Assembly: GCA_964203655.1 (NCBI GenBank) | Contig: CAXNMJ010000006.1 | Span: forward strand, 62,001 to 126,000 | Direction of reading: 5' to 3' | DNA: 64,000 nucleotides | Source of the DNA: BACL27 sp947488385 | GTDB taxonomy: Bacteria > Actinomycetota > Acidimicrobiia > Acidimicrobiales > Ilumatobacteraceae | In this document: piece by piece, positions 31,065 through 39,505 of the stretch | How positions within the stretch are numbered: the first letter of the stretch is position 1 | How the letters are laid out: the number at the start of each line of letters is the position of its first letter | The notes under the pieces: generated by a model | Databases searched by the model: none | What the model was told of the DNA's origin: nothing | What the model saw: only the letters and a program-made list of their open reading frames with translations | Position numbers and translations under genes: made by a program

Positions 31065-32410
31065 CCGCAACTGAAGACTTGACCAGCACGAATCAAGTTA
31101 CGTCTGCCGGCACGAGCGAAGGTCGACAAGAACTTCAACTTAGAAAAGATGTTTCAGAAAAAGAAGTGCTTCGTGGGTCTGGTGCAGTTCTGCGAATGAG
31201 CGAATCAGAAGTGGCGGCGCTTGCGGGTACGCAAAGCGAAGATCAAACAATGATCATCAACATGGGCCCTCAACACCCAAGTACGCATGGTGTGCTTCGA
31301 CTTATGCTCGAACTCAAAGGCGAAACCGTTTTGCGTTGCAAACCAGTAATCGGATACCTGCATACGGGCATGGAGAAAACCGGTGAGTCACTGACTTTCA
31401 TGCAAGGTGGCACGAACGTGACCCGCATGGATTATGCGTCGCCATTAAATAATGAACTTGTCTTTGCGATGACAACCGAAAAACTTCTGGGTATTGATCA
31501 AGACATTCCGGAACGTGCAGTGTGGATTCGAATGTTGCTCTCAGAGTTGAATCGAATCAGCAGCCACCTTTTGTTCATGGCGACGAACGGCATGGACTTG
31601 GGCGCAGTTTCAATGATGCTTTACGGCTTCCGCGAGCGTGAAGAAGTCTTGCGATTCTTCCAAAAAGTCACCGGACTTCGAATGAACCACAACTTCATTC
31701 GTCCCGGCGGTGTCGCCGCTGATTTGCCTGCGGGGTGGCGTGACGAAGTTTTAGGTTTGCTTGATTCTTTGCCCGCACGACTTGCAGAATATGAAATATT
31801 GATGACGGGACAACCGATTTGGCGCGAACGACTTCAAGGTGTTGGTGTGATCACCCGCGATGAGGCAATCGCTCTCTCAGCAACTGGTCCGATTTTGCGA
31901 AGCACCGGCCTGTCGTGGGACTTGCGACGGGATATGCCGTATTTGCGCTACGACAAAGTTGAGTTCGATGTAATTGTTGGAAGCTACGGCGATGCTTTTG
32001 ATCGATATTCAATTCGTCTCAATGAAATTCGCGAATCCATGCGCATTGTTCGCCAAGTTTTAGATGCGATGCCTCAAGGCGACTATCGAATTCAAGATAA
32101 GAAGGTGACGCCGCCGCCACGAGGTCGTATTGATGAGTCAATGGAAGCGCTAATTCACCACTTCAAAATCTTCACTGAGGGCTTCAAAGTTCCCGAGGGT
32201 GAGGCCTATGTCGCAATTGAAAGTCCGCGAGGCGAAATTGCTTGCTATATCGCCAGTGATGGTTCTGCAACGCCTTACCGAATGCACGTGCGGGCTCCGA
32301 GTTTCATCAACATTCAAACGATGCCGCACATGATGCGCGGTGGCTTAGTTGCCGATGCTGTTGCCGTGATTTCTTCGGTTGACCCTGTGCTCGGCGAGGT
32401 GGATCGATGA
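31061..32410 (+). CDS. nuoD: Complex I subunit NuoD (14-gene cluster)
   Basis: A 449-residue 49-kDa-type subunit lining the quinone cavity. After a ~60-residue charged N-terminal extension comes MGPQHPSTHGVLRLMLEL, whose Arg corresponds to the residue dimethylated by NDUFAF7 in mitochondria, by my alignment. GYLHTGMEKTGE (quinone-binding His region), LNRISSHLLFMAT and the C-terminal DPVLGEVDR complete the family pattern. It overlaps nuoC and nuoE by 4 nt each. Confidence 0.95.
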   Translation: MTATEDLTSTNQVTSAGTSEGRQELQLRKDVSEKEVLRGSGAVLRMSESEVAALAGTQSEDQTMIINMGPQHPSTHGVLRLMLELKGETVLRCKPVIGYLHTGMEKTGESLTFMQGGTNVTRMDYASPLNNELVFAMTTEKLLGIDQDIPERAVWIRMLLSELNRISSHLLFMATNGMDLGAVSMMLYGFREREEVLRFFQKVTGLRMNHNFIRPGGVAADLPAGWRDEVLGLLDSLPARLAEYEILMTGQPIWRERLQGVGVITRDEAIALSATGPILRSTGLSWDLRRDMPYLRYDKVEFDVIVGSYGDAFDRYSIRLNEIRESMRIVRQVLDAMPQGDYRIQDKKVTPPPRGRIDESMEALIHHFKIFTEGFKVPEGEAYVAIESPRGEIACYIASDGSATPYRMHVRAPSFINIQTMPHMMRGGLVADAVAVISSVDPVLGEVDR

Positions 32411-33021
32411 GCCGACTAAACGACACGAATGTGAAACTTGCGCGCGAAATAATTGCTAGATATCCCCGACCGAAGTCGGCCCTGATTCCGTTGTTGCATC
32501 TTTCTCAAGAACAAAACGGTTACATCACACGTGAGGCGATGCAACATCTTGGTGAACTTGTTGGTGTCACCTCGGCAGAGGTTTATGGCACTGCAAGTTT
32601 CTATGAGATGTTCAAGTTTGAGCCAGTCGGAAAATACTTGATCAATATTTGCGGCACGATGTCGTGCGCCCTAATGGGTGCAGAAGAATTAATGCATCAC
32701 GCAGAAAAGAAGCTTGGCGTCAAAGCAGGGGGCACAACTCAAGACGGAATGTTCACTCTTGCGCATGCCGAGTGCCAAGCGGCCTGCACAGAAGCCCCAA
32801 CGCTGCAGGTCAATTATCGATATCGTTTGCGCGTCACGCCAGCTGATCTAGACAACCTGATCGACAATTTGAAGGCTGGAAAGTTGAACGACGAGTTTCC
32901 TGCTCACGGAGTCTTGGCAAAAGTTCGACAGACAATTCCTGCCGAGCGTGCAGTCGGAGCGAAAGCTCCAGAAGATGTAACTGAATCACCAGCATGGCTT
33001 GATGGCAAGGCGGCGTTGTGA
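32407..33021 (+). CDS. nuoE: Complex I subunit NuoE (NADH module)
   Basis: A 204-residue 24-kDa-type subunit carrying the [2Fe-2S] cluster N1a. Ligands are C82 and C87 (ICGTMSCALMG) and C123 and C127 (ECQAACTEAP). N-terminal thioredoxin-fold helices (RPKSALIPLLHLSQEQNGYI) are standard. A ~45-residue C-terminal extension is polar. It exists only in this cluster; the 11-gene cluster lacks it. Start and stop overlap its neighbours by 4 nt. Confidence 0.95.
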   Translation: MSRLNDTNVKLAREIIARYPRPKSALIPLLHLSQEQNGYITREAMQHLGELVGVTSAEVYGTASFYEMFKFEPVGKYLINICGTMSCALMGAEELMHHAEKKLGVKAGGTTQDGMFTLAHAECQAACTEAPTLQVNYRYRLRVTPADLDNLIDNLKAGKLNDEFPAHGVLAKVRQTIPAERAVGAKAPEDVTESPAWLDGKAAL

Positions 33022-34418
33022 GTAAAACATACGTTCACGCTCCAGGTTTTGTAGCAGGAGATCGACCAAAGATCGTTACATCGCGTTTTGAATTCGCTGA
33101 CTCATTTACTCTTGAGCGTTACTTGGCAACAGACGGATACAAAGGTTTGCGCGCGGCATTGGCTCGCCCTGCAAATGAAATCCATGAAGATGTAAAGAGC
33201 GCAACGGTTCTCGGCCGGGGTGGTGCGGGGTTTCCTGCGGGCACCAAGTGGGGGTTGACTCCGCAACAAGTTTGGCCGAGATATTTGGTCGTCAATGGCG
33301 ACGAGAGCGAACCAGGCACCTACAAAGACCGCTTGTTGATGGAGCGCGACCCACACCAATTGATTGAAGGATGTTTGATCGCTTGTTATGCGGCCGGTCT
33401 CTCGCAATGCTTCCTATATATAAGGGGAGAAATGGCGTTGGCCCAAGAGCGCGTGGCGACGGCACTCAACGAAGCGTATGCAGCCGGTTATGTAGGTAAA
33501 AATATTTTGGGTTCTAAGTTTTCGGTGGACATTATTTTGCATTGGGGCGCCGGTGCATATGTTGTGGGCGAAGAAACAGCATTGATCGAAAGCCTTGAGG
33601 GCAATCGTGGAATGCCACGCCTTAAGCCACCGTTTTTTCCAGCCGCAAACGGTCTCTATGGTCAACCAACGATCGTCAATAATGTCGAGACGTTGGCAAA
33701 TTTGCCATGGTTGCTTTGCAATGGCGTTGCTGCCTACACGGCAATCGGTACGAAGACTTCTCCAGGAACTCGTATGGTTGCAGTTTCTGGTCACGTCAAG
33801 CGACCAGGTGTTTATGAGATCATCAACGGCACGACAACCTTTCGTGATTTGATTTACGGACAAGAGTTCTGCGGCGGAATTCGAAATGACAATGCGTTGA
33901 AAACGTTTGTTCCAGGTGGAGGCTCGGCTCCATGGTTTACGCCCGATCAACTTGACCTTCCGTTTGAAGCCAGCCAAGTAGGACCAGCAGGTTCAATGCT
34001 TGGTTCGGGTGCCGTGATGGTGATGGATGAAACGACCGATATACCGGCAGCCGCGCTTACTCTCACTCACTTTTATGCCCACGAGTCGTGCGGCAAGTGC
34101 ACACCATGTCGCGAAGGCGGAACTTGGCTTGAAAGAATTTTGCGCCGCGTTGTGGATGGAAATGGCACTGACGCAGACCTGCAGCAACTTCTTGAAGTTG
34201 GGGCGATGATTTGCCCAGGAACATTTCCTCATGCCGCCAACGAAAAACTAGGTTTGACTGCCGTGCCATTCCCTTACAAGATGACGACGATTTGCTTTGT
34301 CGGCCCTTCGGCTTTTGCGCCAGTGCATTCTGCTTTGACATTGTTCAGAAGCGAGTTTGAAGCGCGTGTGAAAAAGCGTGTGACTATTCCTGTGACAGCA
34401 GTTGGAGTATCAGCGTGA
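33018..34418 (+). CDS. nuoF: Complex I subunit NuoF (NADH- and FMN-binding)
   Basis: A 466-residue 51-kDa-type subunit that oxidises NADH. The FMN/NADH sites are seen as GRGGAGFPAGTKWG and VVNGDESEPGTYKDR, with GAYVVGEETALIESLEG. The N3 [4Fe-4S] ligands are in ESCGKCTPCREGG plus a later Cys (GAMICPGTFPHA). Its presence makes this cluster a genuine NADH dehydrogenase. Start is GTG; it overlaps nuoE and nuoG by 4 nt. Confidence 0.96.
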   Translation: MSKTYVHAPGFVAGDRPKIVTSRFEFADSFTLERYLATDGYKGLRAALARPANEIHEDVKSATVLGRGGAGFPAGTKWGLTPQQVWPRYLVVNGDESEPGTYKDRLLMERDPHQLIEGCLIACYAAGLSQCFLYIRGEMALAQERVATALNEAYAAGYVGKNILGSKFSVDIILHWGAGAYVVGEETALIESLEGNRGMPRLKPPFFPAANGLYGQPTIVNNVETLANLPWLLCNGVAAYTAIGTKTSPGTRMVAVSGHVKRPGVYEIINGTTTFRDLIYGQEFCGGIRNDNALKTFVPGGGSAPWFTPDQLDLPFEASQVGPAGSMLGSGAVMVMDETTDIPAAALTLTHFYAHESCGKCTPCREGGTWLERILRRVVDGNGTDADLQQLLEVGAMICPGTFPHAANEKLGLTAVPFPYKMTTICFVGPSAFAPVHSALTLFRSEFEARVKKRVTIPVTAVGVSA

Positions 34419-36766
34419 CGATTGTTGACCCAATCAAAGAGCAGGCTCCAGTCGACCCGAACGTTGTCAACCTCACAATCAATGACAAGCCGGTTGTAGC
34501 GCGAAAAGGCGAGTTGATCATCGCTGCGGCCGACCGCACCGATGATTTCATTCCACGATTTTGTTATCACCCGCGTATGTCGCCAGTTGGCATGTGTCGG
34601 CAATGTTTAGTTGAAGTTGAAACGCCGCGCGGACCGATGATGGTTGTCTCGTGCATGACACCGGTTGCTGAAGGCCAAGTTGTGCGCACAGCAACTGAAG
34701 GGGTAAAGAAAGCGCAAGAGGGCGTTCTTGAATTACTGCTGGCGAATCATCCACTTGATTGCCCGGTTTGTGACAAGGGTGGCGAGTGTCCGCTTCAAGA
34801 TCAGGCATTTAGTCATGGTCCTGGTGAGAGTCGATTCGTTGAAGAGAAGCGCCATTATGAAAAGCCGATTGCGATCAGTGACATTGTTTATCTAGATCGT
34901 GAACGATGCATTTTGTGTGATCGTTGTACGCGGTTTGCCGACGAAGTCGCTGGTGACGCACTGATTACCTTTACGAGTCGTGGCAATGACACACAAGTTT
35001 TGACTTTTCCCGACGAACCGTTTAGTTCATACTTTTCTGGAAACACGGTGCAGATCTGCCCAGTCGGTGCGTTGACTGCAAAGCCGTATCGATTCAAAGC
35101 GCGCCCTTGGGACCTTGAGCAGACTGAAAGTACATGCACTTCGTGTTCAGTTGGCTGTCGAACCGTTGTGCAGAGCAGCCGCGATGAGTTGGTTCGCTAT
35201 CAAGGTGTTGACATTGACCCGGTGAATTGGGGTTGGTTGTGCGATCGCGGTCGATACAACTTCGAGTCGATAAATTCGCCCGATCGTCTCACGACTCCGC
35301 TAGTTAAAAACGGCGCAGAACATGTTGCAACTTCTTGGTCGGTTGCTCTTGAAAACGCTGCGCGAATGATTCGACTGTCGTTGGCTCAGAACGCCAACTC
35401 GGTTGCGATTTTGGGTGGTGCCCGAGGAACAAACGAAGATGCTTTCGCATGGGCGATGTTGGCAGACAAACTTGGGATCAATCAACGTGATGCTCAACTC
35501 GGGGATGGTCTGAGTCCTGAAATCTTTAATCTTGCACAGGCGACAATTGACGAGACTTGTGCAGCGAGCACGATCATCTTGCTTTCTCCTGACCTAAAAG
35601 AAGAACTTCCTGTGCTCTACCTGCGCGTGCGCGACGCTGCCCAAAAGCGCAAAGCACGAATCGTAGAATTTTCTTCGCGTGACTCAGGTTTGAGCCCATA
35701 TGCCTGGCGTACGGTGGGCTTTGAGCCGGGGCACCAAGCACAAGTTGTGCGCGAAACGTTGACATCTGCCGAGATGAAAGAGCAACTTGGACGCGGACAA
35801 GTCGTTGTGGTTGTTGGTCGACCAAACTTGGCCGAGAACGAAGTGTTCACTTTGCAAGCGCTTGCCGAAGTTTTTGGTGTAGTGCCGAATGCAAAAGTTC
35901 TGCCGGTTTTGCGACGCGGCAATGTGCGTGGTGCAGTAGCGGCCGGTTTGACGCCCCAGAATAATTCTGGCGACGCAATCGATATTTTAAATGCTGCCGC
36001 CGCGGGAAAAATCGAGTGTCTTGTGCTCTTGGGGTCTGACCCGATGTCAGATGTTGCGGATGCTGGGCTTGTGCAACGTGCGTTGGCGCAAGTTAAAAAC
36101 TTGATCAGCATCGACACGATGATCAATAGTTCAAATCGAAATGCTGACATCGTGCTTCCGGCTGCGGCGTATGGCGAAAAGAACGGCACAACAACAAATC
36201 TTGAAGGTCGCGTGAGCAATGTCGCGCAGAAAATTACTCCACGGGGCACGTCACGTCCGGACTGGATGATCGCAACTGAATTGAGCATTGCCTTAGGCGT
36301 TGATATCGGTGTTTCGAGTCTTGAAGATTTGAATCAAAAACTTGTCAGTTCGGTATCTGCGTTTGCGCCGAGCGCTGATGCAAAGTCAACTCACGGTGAC
36401 GGCGTATTGATGACTCGCGAGACACCCGTGACGATTTCGGGAAGTCAGACTAAAGCCGTAGATCGAAACGCCTACAACTACCGCCTGATTGTTTCGCGCA
36501 CAATGTATGACACGGCGCAGTCAACTGTTGCGAGTCCTTCGCTGGTCGGAATCATCAATGACTCGGCGATTTATGTTCATCCTCTTGATCTTGCGCGAAT
36601 TGGTGTTGTTGAAGGAACCAATGTTCGTGTTGGAGCCGAAGGAACCAATGTCGTCATTGCAATTCGTGCCCATAACGGTGTGCACCGAGGTACTGCATGG
36701 TTGCCGTTCAATCACACAGGTGTTGATGTGCGACCGCTTACTGAATATCGCTGGCGATGTCGTTGA
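34415..36766 (+). CDS. nuoG: Complex I subunit NuoG
   Basis: A 783-residue 75-kDa-type subunit. The N-terminal [2Fe-2S] ferredoxin domain has C50, C61, C64 and C80. Then come the His/Cys [4Fe-4S] motif HPLDCPVCDKGGECPLQD, a second [4Fe-4S] set in RERCILCDRCTRF with NTVQICPVGAL, and a third near TESTCTSCSVGC, as in NuoG proteins that keep the N7 cluster. The C-terminal molybdopterin-type domain (about 240-783) is non-catalytic in this family. It overlaps nuoF by 4 nt and precedes nuoH by 21 nt. Confidence 0.95.
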   Translation: MTIVDPIKEQAPVDPNVVNLTINDKPVVARKGELIIAAADRTDDFIPRFCYHPRMSPVGMCRQCLVEVETPRGPMMVVSCMTPVAEGQVVRTATEGVKKAQEGVLELLLANHPLDCPVCDKGGECPLQDQAFSHGPGESRFVEEKRHYEKPIAISDIVYLDRERCILCDRCTRFADEVAGDALITFTSRGNDTQVLTFPDEPFSSYFSGNTVQICPVGALTAKPYRFKARPWDLEQTESTCTSCSVGCRTVVQSSRDELVRYQGVDIDPVNWGWLCDRGRYNFESINSPDRLTTPLVKNGAEHVATSWSVALENAARMIRLSLAQNANSVAILGGARGTNEDAFAWAMLADKLGINQRDAQLGDGLSPEIFNLAQATIDETCAASTIILLSPDLKEELPVLYLRVRDAAQKRKARIVEFSSRDSGLSPYAWRTVGFEPGHQAQVVRETLTSAEMKEQLGRGQVVVVVGRPNLAENEVFTLQALAEVFGVVPNAKVLPVLRRGNVRGAVAAGLTPQNNSGDAIDILNAAAAGKIECLVLLGSDPMSDVADAGLVQRALAQVKNLISIDTMINSSNRNADIVLPAAAYGEKNGTTTNLEGRVSNVAQKITPRGTSRPDWMIATELSIALGVDIGVSSLEDLNQKLVSSVSAFAPSADAKSTHGDGVLMTRETPVTISGSQTKAVDRNAYNYRLIVSRTMYDTAQSTVASPSLVGIINDSAIYVHPLDLARIGVVEGTNVRVGAEGTNVVIAIRAHNGVHRGTAWLPFNHTGVDVRPLTEYRWRCR

Positions 36767-36787
36767 TGTACGAATCGAGCCGATCAA

Positions 36788-38005
36788 GTGATTGCTCTCG
36801 ATTCGCTTCTGGTTGACGATTTGCTGTGGGCACCGTTGTTGATCGTTTTGGTCAAAGTGCTTATTGTTTTTGTCGTTGGATTGTTGGCGACAATGTTGAT
36901 GGTTTGGTTCGAACGCAAAGCGATTGCCGGTATGCAAAATCGAATCGGCCCAAACAAAACAGGCCCATTTGGAATCTTGCAGACACTTGCTGACGGCATC
37001 AAGCTGTTTTTCAAAGAAGACCTTTTTCCGACTCGAGCAGATCGTTTTGTTTTTGCTCTGGCCCCGTTTTTGAGTTTCGTACCGGCATTCTTGTCTTTTG
37101 CGATCATTCCACTCGGTGGAGATTTTCGAGACGGCTCATCTGGAGAAGTGACACTGTTTGGGCAAGTAACTCGCATTCAACTTGCCGACCCGCCAATCGG
37201 CGTTCTCTTTGCACTGGCTATTTCGTCGATTGCTGTTTACGGCATCATGCTTGCAGGTTGGTCGAGCGGTTCGAAGTATCCACTTTTGGGCTCGGTGCGT
37301 GCGTCAGCACAGATGGTTAGCTACGAGGCTGCACTCGGACTTTCGCTTGCTTGCGTTTTGTTGCTTGCAGGGACTCTTTCAACAAGTGGCATTGTCGCCG
37401 CGCAATCAACAATTACCGATTGGCACTTCATCTCAACAGGAATTGTTCCATTCGTTATTTTCTTGATTGCCGCAACAGCCGAATTGAATCGACCACCGTT
37501 TGATCTCGTTGAAGCAGAACAAGAGTTGGTCGGCGGTTTCAACACCGAATATTCGTCGATCCGCTTTGCATTGTTTTATTTGGCAGAGTTCATGAATACC
37601 GTGACGATGTCAGCCTTGATCGTCACCTTGTTCTTTGGTGGTCCGCAGCCTTTGGCGATCGGTAACTTCGTGTTTGACATTCCGCTTCTGCCAAATGCGC
37701 TTGAAGGAACTGTTTGGTTGTTGGCAAAGATTTTGGTGTTCTTGTATATGTACATCTGGTTCCGCGCAACGTTGCCGCGGTTGCGTTACGACCAGTTGAT
37801 GGACTTGGGCTGGAAGCTCTTGATTCCTGCATCACTCGGCTGGTTTATGTTGTTGGCCGCACAACGGTTGGGTAGGCAAAACGGCTGGAACATCATCGTC
37901 GTGACGGGTGTTTCAATCGTTGTACTGGTTGCTTGTTACGTCTTGTTGCAAGCGGCCATCACAAGAAGCGCGCGCGAGCGTGAGACACAGGGGACAATGT
38001 TCTAA
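36788..38005 (+). CDS. nuoH: Complex I subunit NuoH (14-gene cluster)
   Basis: A 405-residue, eight-helix heel subunit forming the quinone entry with NuoB and NuoD. Signature FERKAIAGMQNRIGPNKTGP in the first loop, ADGIKLFFKED, RPPFDLVEAEQELVGGF with its conserved Glu residues, and RATLPRLRYDQLM near the end. Start is GTG at 36788. The stop overlaps nuoI (TAATG). Confidence 0.95.
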   Translation: MIALDSLLVDDLLWAPLLIVLVKVLIVFVVGLLATMLMVWFERKAIAGMQNRIGPNKTGPFGILQTLADGIKLFFKEDLFPTRADRFVFALAPFLSFVPAFLSFAIIPLGGDFRDGSSGEVTLFGQVTRIQLADPPIGVLFALAISSIAVYGIMLAGWSSGSKYPLLGSVRASAQMVSYEAALGLSLACVLLLAGTLSTSGIVAAQSTITDWHFISTGIVPFVIFLIAATAELNRPPFDLVEAEQELVGGFNTEYSSIRFALFYLAEFMNTVTMSALIVTLFFGGPQPLAIGNFVFDIPLLPNALEGTVWLLAKILVFLYMYIWFRATLPRLRYDQLMDLGWKLLIPASLGWFMLLAAQRLGRQNGWNIIVVTGVSIVVLVACYVLLQAAITRSARERETQGTMF

Positions 38006-38637
38006 TGGGTTACTTCGGGGGCTTCTCAGTTACTTTCCGTCAGCACGGACCAAAAAATCGCGTGACGACCCAATATTCGGGTGGTCGAATGTTTCGTCGC
38101 AAGAAGCGTTCAGCAAAAAAAATGGACGTCAAAATTGACAAGCCAGAACGTTTGCACGGTCGCCATGTTCTCAATCGATACGAAGACGGCATGGAAAAGT
38201 GCATCGGCTGTGAGCTTTGTGCTGCAGTGTGTCCTGCAAAATGCATCCATGTTCGTGGCGCAGACAATAACCCGACATCACCGACGTCTCCGGGTGAGCG
38301 CTTCGGTTGGATTTACGAAATCAATTACTTGCGTTGCATTCACTGTGACTTGTGCGTTGAGGCTTGCCCAACTGAGGCAATAACCGAGACCAAGTTGTTT
38401 GAGTTTTCTTTCACCAACCGTCAAGATGCGATCTACACGAAAAACGAACTACTTGTCGACAGCTCAGGCAAGCCACAGCAACTTGACTGGGAAGACTGGC
38501 GCGAAGGCGAAGACAAAAATACTTCGGGCTGGATGAGAGCAACTGCGGCATCTGGCGATGCAAACTTTCTCGGGGTCGTCTCGTGGAGTGGCGAGCTCGG
38601 TCACGGTGTTCGTGCACCAGAAGATAAGAGTCAATAA
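38005..38637 (+). CDS. nuoI: Complex I subunit NuoI (14-gene cluster)
   Basis: A 210-residue subunit with two [4Fe-4S] clusters (N6a and N6b): C66, C69, C72, C76 (CIGCELCAAVCP) and C111, C114, C117, C121 (CIHCDLCVEACP). The basic N-terminus (RRKKRSAKK) docks to the membrane arm. The C-terminal 60 residues are acidic. It abuts nuoJ directly (TAA then GTG). Confidence 0.95.
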   Translation: MGYFGGFSVTFRQHGPKNRVTTQYSGGRMFRRKKRSAKKMDVKIDKPERLHGRHVLNRYEDGMEKCIGCELCAAVCPAKCIHVRGADNNPTSPTSPGERFGWIYEINYLRCIHCDLCVEACPTEAITETKLFEFSFTNRQDAIYTKNELLVDSSGKPQQLDWEDWREGEDKNTSGWMRATAASGDANFLGVVSWSGELGHGVRAPEDKSQ

Positions 38638-39186
38638 GTGGAGTTTTTCGTTTTTGTTTGTGCAGCGATAATGGTTTTGCTCGGTGCGGTTGGCGTGATT
38701 GTGCGCAAACATCCCGTGCACGCGGCGCTGAGTCTGGTGCTCACGCTTTTTGGCGTTGCAGTGCTGTTCGTCTCTCAAGAGGCGCACTTTTTGGCGGCAG
38801 TGCAAGTGATTGTTTACGCGGGGGCAATTGTTGTTTTGTTCTTGTTTGTAATCATGTTGCTCGGAGTCGATCGAGTTGAGAATTTGCGGACAGAACCTCT
38901 GACAGCGCAACGACCACTTGCGATAATCACATGTCTCGGGCTCGTGGGTGTGCTTGTTGCGGCAATCGTCAACGGAAATGGCGTGTTTAACGAGCGTGGC
39001 GAAGGCATCAATTTGCCAGACCTTCAAAATGGCCCAGATGCCAACACGGTGCAACTCGCAGAGTCTATTTTTTCAAAGTATGTCGTGGCGTTTGAAGTTA
39101 CTTCGGTGCTCCTGGTAATCGCAGTAGTTGGCACAGTGTTATTGACTCGCAAAACAAAATCAAGTGCTGGTGGTAATACAAAGTGA
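38638..39186 (+). CDS. nuoJ: Complex I subunit NuoJ (14-gene cluster)
   Basis: A 182-residue membrane-arm subunit with about five helices. The typical start is VLLGAVGVIVRKHPVHAALS, with HFLAAVQVIVYAGAIVVLFL holding the pi-bulge helix of TM3. A loop of about 40 polar residues (NLRTEPLTAQ... and NERGEGINLPD) separates the later helices. Start is GTG; the stop overlaps nuoK (GTGA). Confidence 0.92.
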   Translation: MEFFVFVCAAIMVLLGAVGVIVRKHPVHAALSLVLTLFGVAVLFVSQEAHFLAAVQVIVYAGAIVVLFLFVIMLLGVDRVENLRTEPLTAQRPLAIITCLGLVGVLVAAIVNGNGVFNERGEGINLPDLQNGPDANTVQLAESIFSKYVVAFEVTSVLLVIAVVGTVLLTRKTKSSAGGNTK

Positions 39187-39503
39187 TTTCTTTGACCTTG
39201 GTTCCGACAGCGACTTGGTATCTCGTGTTGGCTGCTGTTTTGTTTTCAATCGGTACTTTTGGTGTTCTTGTTCGCCGCAATCCTTTGGTCATGTTCATGT
39301 GCATCGAATTAATGCTTAATGCGGTTAACTTGACTTTTGTTGCTTTGGCCCGTGAACTCAACGACATCAATGGACAAACAATCGTCTTTTTCGTGATGGT
39401 TGTGGCTGCGGCCGAAGTAGTCGTCGGTCTTGGAATCATCGTTTCGATCATGCGTAATCGCTCTGCCCTTACTGCAGATGATTTGGCCGAGTTAAAGGGC
39501 TAA
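39183..39503 (+). CDS. nuoK: Complex I subunit NuoK (14-gene cluster)
   Basis: A 106-residue, three-helix subunit with the two membrane Glu residues expected for proton transfer: one in FMCIELMLNAVNL and one in VAAAEVVVGLGI. Family length is normal (about 100). GTG start overlapping nuoJ; it is followed after 2 nt by nuoL. Confidence 0.94.
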   Translation: MISLTLVPTATWYLVLAAVLFSIGTFGVLVRRNPLVMFMCIELMLNAVNLTFVALARELNDINGQTIVFFVMVVAAAEVVVGLGIIVSIMRNRSALTADDLAELKG

Positions 39504-39505
39504 AA